A stretch of 64,000 nucleotides of DNA, from contig NC_087112.1 in the NCBI RefSeq assembly GCF_963855985.1, positions 64,501 to 128,500 of the forward strand, read 5' to 3'. Every line of letters begins with the position of its first letter. The first letter of the stretch is position 1. The DNA is from Ostrinia nubilalis. Its lineage: Eukaryota; Arthropoda; Insecta; Lepidoptera; Crambidae. Below are positions 10,764-20,780 of this stretch, in pieces. The translations under genes were made by a program, and so were the position numbers. Under the pieces are notes generated by a model that saw nothing but the letters and a program-made list of their open reading frames with translations, made no database searches and was not told the origin of the DNA.

Positions 10764-11292
10764 TGTAATGATTTTAGAATTTATATTGTATTTTATACGA
10801 TTATTGGTTACTTTTAAATAGTTATTGCAACAATTTTAGTATTTGTGTTGTATTTTAGAAGAACCCAAAAACCCATTATTAAATTAAAATACTTTATTTG
10901 ATTACTTCCTAGGCATTTTGCAGACATTAGAATAATTTTAGAATTTATTTTGTATTAAATCCAATTATTTCATATTTATTATTTAATTTAATTATTTTAG
11001 ATTTTTATTGTATACATTTTAGTATTTTAAAAATTAAGAAAACAGCCAATTATGAAATAAGTATTGCATTTGACTAGTTCCGGAGCATGCCGTCGATAAG
11101 TCGTTTTGAACCGGTCGACTTTCACTGATGGAAGGGGAAGTTACCTTATCGCTGGCATGCCGCCGGACAGTCAGTTCGATTTGAGCGTTCAAAGCAAGAG
11201 GTACTATTAAGATGACGTCATAATGTCGGAATTGTGTAAATCAGTGGTGCTGAAATACAAGTTAGAACAACATACAAGAGTGTTTCATTTCA
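10764..11292 (+). repeat. Left 529-bp LTR
   Basis: Starts TGTAATGATT and ends TTTCA. Inside are a paired GCATGCC (11086-11092 and 11156-11162), a TGACGTCA CRE-like site near 11213 and TGTCGGAATTG. It matches 16801-17329 with one difference seen (GCCGTCGATAAG versus GCCGTCTATAAG). Confidence 0.8.
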
Positions 11293-11404
11293 ACTCAGAA
11301 GTGGTACGTGATCTACAGCTCATAAGGTACGTTTTAATTTATTTGGTTAAAAAGTAATTGATTTTAAAAGTTCAAGTAGAAAAAAGTATGAATATTTCGT
11401 TTAA

Positions 11405-13104
11405 TGCATGGAAAAGTTGTTTAAAACGAGGCTAGACGCGCCTCCAGATTATTAGGCTAGACGCGCCTTTACTATGACTAAATATAACGAGGCTAGACGC
11501 GCCTCCAGTTTATTAGGCTAGATGCGCCTTAAACTATGACCTTGACTATGACTGTGACTGACTTAGTATATCGAGGTTAGACGCGCCTCCAGTTTATTAG
11601 GCTAGATGCGCCTTAGACTATGACTATGACTTAGTATAACGAGGCTAGACGTGCCTCCAGTTTATCAGGCTAGATGCGCCATTGACTATGACTAAGTATG
11701 AGACATGTAGAGGTTCCTTAAGAACAAAATATTCGACCATTTGTAAGTACTATTAATTAGTCTAAACGAATAAAGATATTTTGACTTTTGACTTTGACTA
11801 TAACTATGACTATGACTATGACCATGACTATGACCATGACTATGACCATGACTAAGACTTAGTATAACAAGGCTAGATGCGCCTTTGACTATGACTAAGT
11901 ATAACAAGGCTAGATGCGCCTTTGACTATGACTAAGTATAACAAGGCTAGATGCGCCTTTGACTATGACCAAGTATTACAAGGCTAGATGCGCCTTTGAC
12001 TATGACTCAGTACAACGAGGCTAGACGCGCCTCCAGTTTAATAGGCTAGATGCGCCTTAGACTATGACTATGACTTTGACCATGACTAAGACTTAGTATA
12101 AAGAGGCTAGACGCGCCTCCATTTAATAGGCTAGATGCGCCTTAGACTATGACTATGACTTTGACCATGACTAAGACTTAGTATAACAAGGCTAGATGCG
12201 CCTTTGACTATGACTAAGTATAACAAGGCTAGATGCGCCTTTGACTATGACTAAGTATAACAAGGCTAGATGCGCCTTTGACTATGACTAAGTATTACAA
12301 GGCTAGATGCGCCTTTGACTATGACTCAGTACAACGAGGCTAGACGCGCCTCCAGTTTATAAGGCTAGATGCGCCTTTGACTATGACTAAGTATAACAAG
12401 GCTAGATGCGCCTTTGACTATGACTAAGTATTACAAGGCTAGATGCGCCTTTGACTATGACTCAGTACAACGAGGCTAGACGCGCCTCCAGTTTATAAGG
12501 CTAGATGCGCCTTTGACTATGACTAAGTAAAACAAGGCTAGATGCGCCTTTGACTATGACTAAGTATAACAAGGCTAGATGCGCCTTAGACTATGACTAT
12601 GACTATGACCATGACCATGACCATGACCATGACTGTGACTGACTTAGTATATCGAGGCTAGATGCTCCTCCAGTTTATTAGGCTAGATGCGCCTTAGACT
12701 ATGACTATGACTTAGTATAACGAGGCTAGACGTGCCTCCAGTTTATCAGGCTAGATGCGCCATTGACTATGACTAAGTATGAGACATGTAGAGGCTCCTT
12801 AAGAACAAAATATTCGACCATTTGTAAGTACTATTAATTAGTCTAAACGAATAAAGATATTTTGACTTTTGGCTTTGACTTTGACTATAACTATGACTGT
12901 GACTGTGACCATGACTATGACTTAGTATGAGGCTAGACACTCCTCCAGTTTATCAGGCTAGATGCGCTTTTGAATATGACTAAATATAACGAGGCTAGAC
13001 GCGCCTCCAGTTTAATAGGCTAGATGTGCCTTGGACTATAACTATGACTTAGTATGACGAGGCTAGACGCGCCTCCAGTTTATCAGGCTAGATGCGCCTT
13101 AAGG
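11405..13104. repeat. Complex minisatellite of GGCTAGA(C/T)GCGCCT units
   Basis: A 1.7-kb array of two interleaved monomer types. One is about 37 bp: CAAGGCTAGATGCGCCTTTG plus ACTATGACTAAGTATAA. The other is 60-70 bp and starts GAGGCTAGACGCGCCTCCAG. Both are separated by (GACTAT)n runs. Each core is framed by AGGC...GCCT. A ~330-bp block containing GAGACATGTAGAGG and AATAAAGATATTTTGAC recurs with 1080-bp spacing (about 11546-11870 and 12626-12950), showing higher-order duplication. Antisense His/Ser-rich frames are by-products of the simple repeat. Confidence 0.9.
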
Positions 13105-13482
13105 GCCCCATTGTTTAGGATGTCTCTAGAATAAAAAGCCTTCTATTGCTGACATAACAAGGAAGCCGTCCAATTGTCACATGAGTTGTGTGTGTAGGTC
13201 GTACTGAATAAAATACAAATATAAATACAAAATCTTTATTTGTGATGCATAAGTATAATAGAAACATGTCACAATGGTATTTTACTACACTTTGCTCAGG
13301 GAGCATAATATTAATTGTCAAACAAAAGATTTTTTTTAGATTTATTTTTGAGATTTAGATTTTTGGAAAAGACAAATCAAACTTTTGCTTAATATAACAT
13401 GAACATAGCTTCCATATGATGTTGAGTTGATGCTGGTCAGACACAGTTTATTTCGTCGAGTACTTTATTTCACAGTTGAGTA
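13105..13482. other. Interior of the LTR unit, nothing recognised
   Basis: AT-rich sequence between the array and the Ser/Arg-rich segment. A TACTGAATAAAATAC tract at about 13204 resembles the 3' tails of lepidopteran retroposons, but no element could be delimited. Confidence 0.35.
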
Positions 13483-13716
13483 CAGCGACTGCTGAGGATG
13501 GAGCTCGTATACCGCCAGGAGCACCCGTCAGCTGACGATGAAATAAGCGTGCTAAGCGAGCGAGGTTGTCGTCGTCGTCCAGTAAGAAGGCGCCACCACG
13601 ATCGTCTTCTATGGGGCCAAGGTTGAGGAAAGATGCGCGAAGGAGCTCATCTTCTTCCAGCTCTGCTGAGGGAGCAGTGCCACATGAGGTTCGTAAAATT
13701 TCTGGTAGACTCTAGT
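13483..13716 (+). pseudogene. Broken Ser/Arg-rich coding segment related to the ORF at 5607-5831
   Basis: Reading TAEDGARIPPGAPVS, then two stops, then a basic stretch (KRAKRARLSSSSS) and RRSSSSSSSAEGAVPHE. The order acidic/Gly-Pro start, basic middle and Ser run is shared with the intact frame at 5607. The preceding DNA (ACAGTTTATTTCG here, ACGGTTTATTTCG there) is also similar. It lies inside the 10764-17329 LTR unit, right after its tandem array. It most likely belongs to that element. No domain is recognised. Confidence 0.4.
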
Positions 13717-15002
13717 GAGGAAAAGTGCCTATTTTTTATTGGTGGTTTTTTTTTTTATTGCGCACACATTATGAAATATTATGCATACCTACAGTAAAAT
13801 GGGAATATTAGCTTATGTAGTAAATCTTTAATAGTAATAATTAAAGGTAATAATAAAGTATTCGATTATAACGTTTAAATTAACGTTAAAGTAAATGTGT
13901 TAAAAAAAATTAATTTTTTAAATATTTTTACACAAGTAAAGTGAATTAATTAATGATTCGTTTATTTTAAAATTGTCGTCGGTTCGGACTTTCGGTAGGT
14001 TCTTTTGCCAAGTACAATATCTTGTCTATAGATCTATAATTCCACTTCAAAAATATATTTCGAATATGAAACGTCAAGGTTCCATAATGAGCAGAAGTTT
14101 AAAGTTTTTCTTTTAGTAGTCTTTCATTTTATGACAATTTTGTGAGCGCTATTATAATAGCTAATGCAAATAAGAGAATTTTGTCTTTGACTTAGACATT
14201 GCAAAAGTTAATTGGCTTAGCTAAAAGAACTACGGACGTCTGTTAGAGGAAATTTTGAATCCTGCTACTTGAAAGGATGAACAGTGTACGTAATTATTTT
14301 TATGACAAAAAAAATCTGAGACTGTTTTGGTAAATGAAAAATCCTTTTAAGTGTTGGTAGTGAGTGCACTTGTTGACGCAAAGCCGATGCTGAAACTAAG
14401 TATAGTTTGGCGGATCATTTCAATATCAATTCCCAATTGTAAAAGTTGTGGTCAATCATCAGTCATACCTCTATAGAGCTAATATAAACAAGAATGTTGA
14501 TGAGATTGATGCTGTTATAGAAGTGTTAGTGATTGATGATGTATAGCAGACTTCACTGACAATGGACGATTTGACGCCGATATTGATTCGATATTACAAT
14601 TTATTAAAGACATTCTGATCTTGAAAGCTTAATTAATCTGAAATGACCTGTAAATTACCATTTTTGGTCGGATTGTAATTAAGAAAAGTAGTTTGATTAA
14701 ATTCACAAAATAGCGACGTCACTTGCTTGTCGTGCCATACGAAATCTATGGGAGTTTGATTTAACAGTTTTTAAAATTACGTCAATTGACTGGCGGTGTC
14801 AACACGTCTATTGGTCAAAACTTCACGCAACTGCAATTTCTCACGGTTTTGAACACTGACATTCTATAAAATTCCTGGTCAGAATATTTTCGAGAGCCAC
14901 GAAAATGACGGACACAAGTGAATACCAGTTGACATGAATTTCTAGTTTTACAGAGGATAGTTTCTGGCGTTCACAGTTGCCTTTCGATTTAAATTTTTAA
15001 AA
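13717..15002. other. Interior of the LTR unit, no recognised coding
   Basis: AT-rich DNA with many stops in all frames. Short open stretches (for example around 14480-14620) show no motif I recognise. It may be decayed element coding sequence. Confidence 0.35.
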
Positions 15003-15060
15003 TAACTTGACACCTGGCGAGCTTGGGGCCGTGGGTTCGATTCCCGCCTTAGGCGGTTCT
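15003..15060 (+). other. tRNA-like B-box segment, SINE relic
   Basis: GTGGGTTCGATTCCCGCC matches a Pol III B box with its T-arm stem, but no A box or folded acceptor stem is found upstream. It is best read as the tail of a tRNA-derived SINE rather than a tRNA gene. Confidence 0.45.
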
Positions 15061-15089
15061 ATATTTTCAAGTGATATTTTATAATGCGA

Positions 15090-15139
15090 ATAGCTTTCCG
15101 CCGAGGGTTCTTCCGCGTGGAATTTTGTTTGTCACAGTT
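15090..15139 (-). mobile_element. Helitron 3'-end fragment
   Basis: On the minus strand, GTGACAAACAAAATTCCACG leads to GGCGGAAAGCTA. This matches the 3' end of the Helitron at 58987-59219 (ACAAAATTCCACGCGGGCGA, then GGCGGAAAGCTAG). No matching 5' end was found nearby. Confidence 0.5.
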
Positions 15140-15189
15140 GTTTGTTTTGTATGTTATGTATGTAAATTAAACAGGGGGCCAAGTACCGG

Positions 15190-15432
15190 GTGTTTAAAAG
15201 AGCCTTTTTAATTCACAACGGCAAGGGTGAAATCGTTTTTGGTAATTTGTCGCCTAGTCCAATAACACTTAAAGCAAATATTTTAATAGCTACTTCAATG
15301 CTTTTTGGAGCATGTCCAATATGTCATGTAAATCGAATTGTAAAAGACCCCTCAGCTATGGATACTCTCGATAGAGCTGATATTATGACTAAGCCCGGAC
15401 TTAGTTCCGACATGTTCTGGTTAGTTAGATAA
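15190..15432 (+). CDS. Unrecognised 80-codon ORF inside the LTR unit
   Basis: Starts MFKRAFLIHNGKGEIVFGNL and contains a CPICHVN pair of cysteines near residue 43-46. It ends ...DMFWLVR. Composition is protein-like, with no low-complexity runs. I do not recognise the family. No upstream promoter or splice signals stand out, and stops crowd the flanking sequence. It may be a surviving piece of a larger element protein or a chance frame. Confidence 0.25.
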   Translation: MFKRAFLIHNGKGEIVFGNLSPSPITLKANILIATSMLFGACPICHVNRIVKDPSAMDTLDRADIMTKPGLSSDMFWLVR

Positions 15433-16800
15433 GCTTTATACTCTTTTGTGAAATTATCGCGATTGTATTGCTATAAATCTGACTGAGATAGGACGTACAC
15501 GTGCAGTCTTTGATGTCAGGATGAAAAATAATGTGCAAATACCACCATTACCACTTATCTCATTACAAAAGGGAAAGGGGTTCAGAAAACCATAGATGAC
15601 TAACTTGATCCAATGCTATGATTATCAATATTATTCAGGACTCTAAATCATATTTAAGTCAGATCTTGATGATAAAGAGAAAAGTCTTCAAAGTTCTGTA
15701 GCAGTCACTTACTTTAGTCGACCCACAGACAGACGACCCCTGAGGAAAGACATCTTCAATGAAAGACAACTTCTATGAGTAAGAGACACTAGTGTGGTGT
15801 GTGTGCTAAAAAAAAAAGTATATCTTTTAGGACTTAAAAGTTTCTACTGGTTATGCTGCCTTAAGAACCACGTTAAAAAAAAAAGAGAAGAAATTTAGTT
15901 CCGCGAATGGCCCAAATACCAAAATTTAGTCATAGAATCTGACGACAACCCATCCAAACATCGTAATCTCTTCAAATAGCAGATACAGTAAGGTTGATAT
16001 TTTTAGTGGTCCCACGTACAGCTAGATGGCAAATATGTTGCGCTTATCGTGATGAAATCGAGCATCACAGACATTCAGAAACACAATATAAGCACACTGT
16101 AATTGTACCTATTGGTTTCAAAAACTTGAAAAATTTGTAAAGAATTAAATTATGTTAAGGCCTTAGAAATACATAATTCTGACGAAAGTACCTTTAGTGT
16201 TAATCATAAATCGTGACCATAATTCATTATTTGCCAGATTACGGTTACAAATGGATATAATTGGATATAATATTAACGTTTTGACATGTTCTTATAAACT
16301 TAATAACTTTCACATGGCAGTCATGGCAAGATACACTGTAATTAAATTGATTATGTACTAACATCTAATGGACGTGTATTTATGTGAAATAAAAATTTGG
16401 ATTTAAAAAGAGAAGTTTCCAATATATTCGATATGGTAGTTTTGAGAAAATTATAAAGTAAAACGATTAATATCTGAATTTCATGCAAATATCCGTTATT
16501 GGTTATAAAATAAGTCATTACGAATAATATAGATTAGGTGAAAATGTATAGTGTGTATAAGTGCCTACAAGATTTTTCTCCCTTTCTTAACATTTGTTAC
16601 TGGTTTAATATGAAGAATATAGTTTCTAAAATGCATTATTAATGTTAAAACACTCGTTAACAAGTTGTCATAGAATTGTTTATTATTCTACTATATATGC
16701 TTCATATTGTAATATTGTTTGAAAAGTAATATTAATGATTTTAGAATAAATCCTTATTAGACGTGAATGCCGGGAGGCATCACGGTGTCGGATGGCCGAA
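15433..16800. other. Interior of the LTR unit, nothing recognised
   Basis: AT-rich, stop-rich DNA up to the purine-rich lead-in of the right LTR (CGGGAGG at 16771, CGGATGGCCGAA at 16789). Confidence 0.4.
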
Positions 16801-17329
16801 TGTAATGATTTTAGAATTTATATTGTATTTTATACGATTATTGGTTACTTTTAAATAGTTATTGCAACAATTTTAGTATTTGTGTTGTATTTTAGAAGAA
16901 CCCAAAAACCCATTATTAAATTAAAATACTTTATTTGATTACTTCCTAGGCATTTTGCAGACATTAGAATAATTTTAGAATTTATTTTGTATTAAATCCA
17001 ATTATTTCATATTTATTATTTAATTTAATTATTTTAGATTTTTATTGTATACATTTTAGTATTTTAAAAATTAAGAAAACAGCCAATTATGAAATAAGTA
17101 TTGCATTTGACTAGTTCCGGAGCATGCCGTCTATAAGTCGTTTTGAACCGGTCGACTTTCACTGATGGAAGGGGAAGTTACCTTATCGCTGGCATGCCGC
17201 CGGACAGTCAGTTCGATTTGAGCGTTCAAAGCAAGAGGTACTATTAAGATGACGTCATAATGTCGGAATTGTGTAAATCAGTGGTGCTGAAATACAAGTT
17301 AGAACAACATACAAGAGTGTTTCATTTCA
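16801..17329 (+). repeat. Right 529-bp LTR
   Basis: Direct repeat of 10764-11292 with the same TG...CA ends, followed by TAAG at 17330-17333. Confidence 0.8.
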
Positions 17330-17333
17330 TAAG

Positions 17334-18067
17334 TTACCAGCACTGTGCAGTCTACTGAACATGAGAGCTTAATTATGGATGCCAATTAGCAGCGGGGTAG
17401 TTGCCACGGCGGGAAGAATGTCTTCATTAGCGATCTTGTAACACTGACGCAGTCTATTTTGAATCGACACAATATGTTTGTTGTATAATGAATTATTATC
17501 CCATATTATTATGCTATACTTAGTTTGAATTTTAAACCGAATGTATGAATGGAAGATTTTTGGTCTGTTCGGCTTACTTTGACGGTTCCTCTACGCCGCG
17601 TCACTACTACAAACGAATATATCACCGTGATAGTAAAACCTACGAGCTAATTAATTTTCACGTAATGTTTAATTATATTTTCTGTAATAAAAAATTGGCT
17701 GCCTCATCTCGAAGAAGTCTTAAAAAGTAAAAGTGTCTGGAAGTCCATTTCATATTTAACAACAAGGCGAACTTAGACATGTCCAAAAAATAGTGTGCGA
17801 ACAACATCCATGACCTAATTACTATCATAACTCTCACATGAAAGTAAATGTCACATGTCAATATAAAACTTAAATTATTTCCCGCGGATGAAGTTGCCGC
17901 GTGACAAGTTGCTAGTTTCGCGCGATTGTTACCTGAGATTAGTTCAGCCTCCACACGAGGCACGCGCCTGATTATACTTGTAAATGACGAACAACATCAA
18001 TTTCGGAGACAATTTTCGTAATAAGTTGTCGCGGCGGCGTGGATCGGGTTATGATTTGAAGTCGGCG
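17334..18067. other. Unique-looking DNA, nothing recognised
   Basis: Small frames at 17545-17730 (+) and 17673-17963 (-) show no domain. No repeat boundaries were recognised. Confidence 0.4.
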
Positions 18068-18190
18068 ATACTACGGAGTTTCGTAGCTACGATGCTACGG
18101 AGTTTCGTAGCCACGACGCTACGGAGTTACGTAGCTACGATACTACGAAGTTTCGTAGCTGCGATGCTACGGGCTACGGTGCTACGAGAA
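18068..18190. repeat. 24-bp tandem repeat of self-complementary units
   Basis: Roughly five copies of GCTACGGAGTTTCGTAGC plus a 6-bp link. Each core is a hairpin, GCTACG...CGTAGC. Because 24 is a multiple of 3, the + frame reads as an 8-residue repeat (LRSFVATM), but there is no sign that this is a real protein. Confidence 0.85.
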
Positions 18191-18235
18191 TGTGGCTATT
18201 TTATTTAGCTTTGTTAAGTTATCTATGTTGTTTTA

Positions 18236-18262
18236 GCCAAATGACGTCCACTGCTGGACGTC
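18236..18262 (-). pseudogene. Tiny LINE 3'-coding fragment
   Basis: GCCAAATGACGTCCACTGCT is the reverse complement of the QQWTSFG end of the RTE-type tails at 9752 and 42381. Only this end remains, directly before the Helitron at 18270. Confidence 0.4.
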
Positions 18263-18269
18263 TATACTA

Positions 18270-18498
18270 TCTATACTAATATTATAAAGCTGAAGAGTTT
18301 GTTTGTTTGTTTATTTGAACGCGCTAATCTCAGGTACTACCGGTCCGATTTTAAAAATTATTTTAGTGTTAGATAGCCCATTTATTGAGGAAGGCTATAG
18401 GCTATATACCATCACGCTACAAGTAATAGGTGCAGAGCAAAAATGAAAAATGTTGCGAAAACGGGTTTTCACGCGTATGAAGTCGCGGGCACAGCTAG
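18270..18498 (+). mobile_element. Short non-autonomous Helitron
   Basis: Starts TCTATACTAATATTATAAAG after an A and ends GCGGGCACAGCTAG before a T, matching Helitron rules (5' TC, 3' CTRR, insertion between A and T). A (GTTT)n run follows the 5' end. It is 229 bp with no coding. Confidence 0.7.
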
Positions 18499-19719
18499 TT
18501 ATTACCATAAGGTTTAAATATTATTTCTACAGTTTAGCGAAAGGGTGTGTGAAAGGAGCCAAGCGTTATTGTATTTCAGATGGCATTGCATCGCCCTAAG
18601 CCCTCTGACATACAAAAAGTTAGAAAAAAGTGGCATATTCATATCTCGACGCGAGTGCGTGAGGAGCCGCCACCTTTTAATTGTACTCGTAGAACTTAAA
18701 TAAGTAGTTGGCGGACTTCGCACATTTTAACTCATCCCCACTAATTGCCTCCCCCCTCCCACTGTCCTTCCTTACGCACTAGTAGGACAATAATCCAGCT
18801 CATTAAGAAATTATGTGTTTTATTGAAGAACAATATAGCCCTACTTACTGCGATATTGTACAGGCGAGAGCAAGAGGAATGCATGAAAAAATGTATTCAA
18901 CTTCCTTTGAAAGAACTCTTATAGTGAGTTGCTGAATTAAATTATCTGTTAACAATAACTTTTACACTTGACTTCATTTTGTCGTTTTGTTTATAAATCT
19001 GAATGTTAATTTGTATAAAAGAATGCAGCCTGATTAGCCGAGTCTGCACCAGCGTTGACCTCGCTTGTGCCCTCCGTCTTCATAATATGTAAATCCACAT
19101 AATAAGTCATATGTATTCAGCCATTCCTGGCTTCCGTACCTCCGTAATGATTAAGATATGACAACAAAACGCGAATGACAAAAATAAGACGTCTCATCTA
19201 CTTTGTATTTCAGCACTTCGCGAGAAATGCTCCGCTTTATGAAACCAGTTCATGATTAACTCCTGGAACTAAAATACAAAGGGACAAGTAGGCCATCAAT
19301 ATAATGTCTTTGATTTTTATATTGCAAATAATTGTCCTCCCTTTAGTTGTTATTTTTCGAGAAGTACCTAAGTGACGTATGAGTGATATACTTACCTATT
19401 TTAGATTTGTTAATTTAGGTACAACGTGATTGTTTCTTCGGATTAAAATAGTATAAGAGTAATAAAGGATAATTTATGAAACTAATCTAAACAGAATGAG
19501 ATACGGCAGGAGATTTTAATTCTTAATATTCAATACAAAAGAAAAAGTAATATCTGACTAAATCAAAGAGCAGACAATCAGAACCGTCTATGATTTAATA
19601 ATAAAAAGACTTCCAACGTTAAAAGAATCACAACGAGACAAAACGGAGTCCGGCACAGAATCAGATCGTTACAAATTCTCCTTTTACATTCGCTTTTGTT
19701 CGTCTTCGAGATAATCAGT
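18499..19719. other. Unique-looking AT-rich DNA
   Basis: Nothing supported. A small minus frame at 18514-18723 lacks any recognised domain. Confidence 0.4.
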
Positions 19720-20030
19720 TGCAGTCATAGGGGCGAACAATCGAACTAATCGTAATAAGTGGGGGCGCGAGTGTTTGTCCCAATCAGCGCCCGTATTTGC
19801 ATATCGCGGCGGATCGCTGACGCGGCGAGCGCTCGTGGCGCCGGCGCCGCGCTCGTATCGCTCCTAATTCAAAGACGCCACGTAACAAACAGAGAGGTTG
19901 AGTTCATTGTTTTTTAAAGAGAACCGGAATAAGAATTCGTGAGTGTGTTTTGAGTGGGGAGACGCAAATTGAATTTATAGCGACGAGGAAGTGGTGAGTG
20001 CCGCTTGAGAGAATGACGGAGGTGGGCCTT
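19720..20030 (+). promoter_or_regulatory. GC-rich island, candidate promoter and non-coding first exon
   Basis: CpG-dense DNA (GGCGCCGGCGCCGCGCTCG) with an octamer-like ATTTGCAT at 19797 stands out from AT-rich flanks. About 150 bp later GAAGTGGTGAGTGCC offers a good splice donor (GTGAGT at about 19994). This arrangement would suit a promoter plus untranslated first exon of a host gene whose other exons lie elsewhere. Without transcript data this is inference. Confidence 0.3.
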
Positions 20031-20486
20031 GAAGAGATTCAATCGTTATCAAATCAAAATGTTTTATTTGTAGAGAGAATAATAATACATTACATTAAAT
20101 TCCTTTCTTATGTTCAACCAGGAAACACACCGGCGCAGAAGCTTTTGAATTTTTTATAATACCTTTATCTAAGCTTGTAAATAAATAATCTATACAATAT
20201 GGCGAGGCTTCCTGCGACTGGGACCGCAATTAACTGGGACTGCGGTCATAGTCGGTACAGTCATACGAAAAAAAATTCTAAATTATTTATTTGGATTATC
20301 ATTGACTCGTTCTAGACATGATTTTATACTATGCGCTTAGCAATAAGCTAGGCCATTTTTACATATTACATACATTAATACAAATACTAATATTGGACTG
20401 AATACTTTAAAACATTTTCTACCAGTAAATTATTATTTACTGAATTTCATGGATGTTTAATGCTTATTATTTTTCCCCTTAGAATC

Positions 20487-20758
20487 TGTGGGAGACGAAT
20501 CGAACGCCTCCTCACATTACTTTACCAGAAACAGAATTTAGACAAATCATAAGCAAATATATTTACAATTGACTATATTACAAAAACATAAAAGAAAATA
20601 AAATTAACAATCCGAATAAAATCAAAAGAGCAAATCGCAGTGAAGTGTCAAAGATGACAATATAAAATCTTCTTTTTTATTGCCGGCCAGGAGCGCGCGG
20701 GACGGAGCGCCGCGGGCGGACCAATGAGTTTTCATTGTGGCGTACCTAGATCGCCACA
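20487..20758 (-). repeat. 3' LTR of gypsy element
   Basis: Reads CTCCCACA at its 3' edge on the minus strand. Includes GC-rich GCGCGCGGGACGGAGCGCCG near the 5' side. Confidence 0.9.
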
Positions 20759-20771
20759 GTACTCCCCCGCC
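20759..20771 (-). promoter_or_regulatory. Polypurine tract of gypsy element
   Basis: On the minus strand GGCGGGGGAGTAC directly precedes the 3' LTR, the expected site for plus-strand DNA priming. Confidence 0.75.
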
Positions 20772-20780
20772 AGACCGTAA

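Larger units (their letters stand above)
10764..17329 (+). mobile_element. Large LTR-bounded unit without gag-pol (non-autonomous retrotransposon candidate)
   Basis: Two 529-bp direct repeats start TGTAATGATTTTAGAA and end TTTCATTTCA, giving the TG...CA ends of LTRs. They flank 5.5 kb, and the bases just outside both repeats are TAAG (10760-10763 and 17330-17333), consistent with a 4-bp target duplication. By eye the repeats differ at one base, so insertion looks recent. The interior holds a 1.7-kb tandem array, a broken Ser/Arg-rich segment and a small ORF, but no protease, RT or integrase. A primer-binding site and polypurine tract are not obvious. The purine-rich CGGGAGG at 16771-16777 lies 24 bases before the right LTR. 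Orientation is inferred from the order array, ORF, tract. A caution is that the left LTR lacks the CGGATGGCC lead-in. Confidence 0.7.

Noticed and set aside
11692..11907. Minus-strand frame rich in Gly-His-Ser repeats
   Set aside because: It is the translation of the (GACTATGACC)n simple repeat in the minisatellite.
11405..13104. Regularly spaced repeats that might suggest a CRISPR array
   Set aside because: Spacers are themselves repeats, monomer lengths vary, and the context is eukaryotic.
15003..15060. Possible tRNA gene
   Set aside because: A B box is present but no A box or complete cloverleaf could be drawn.
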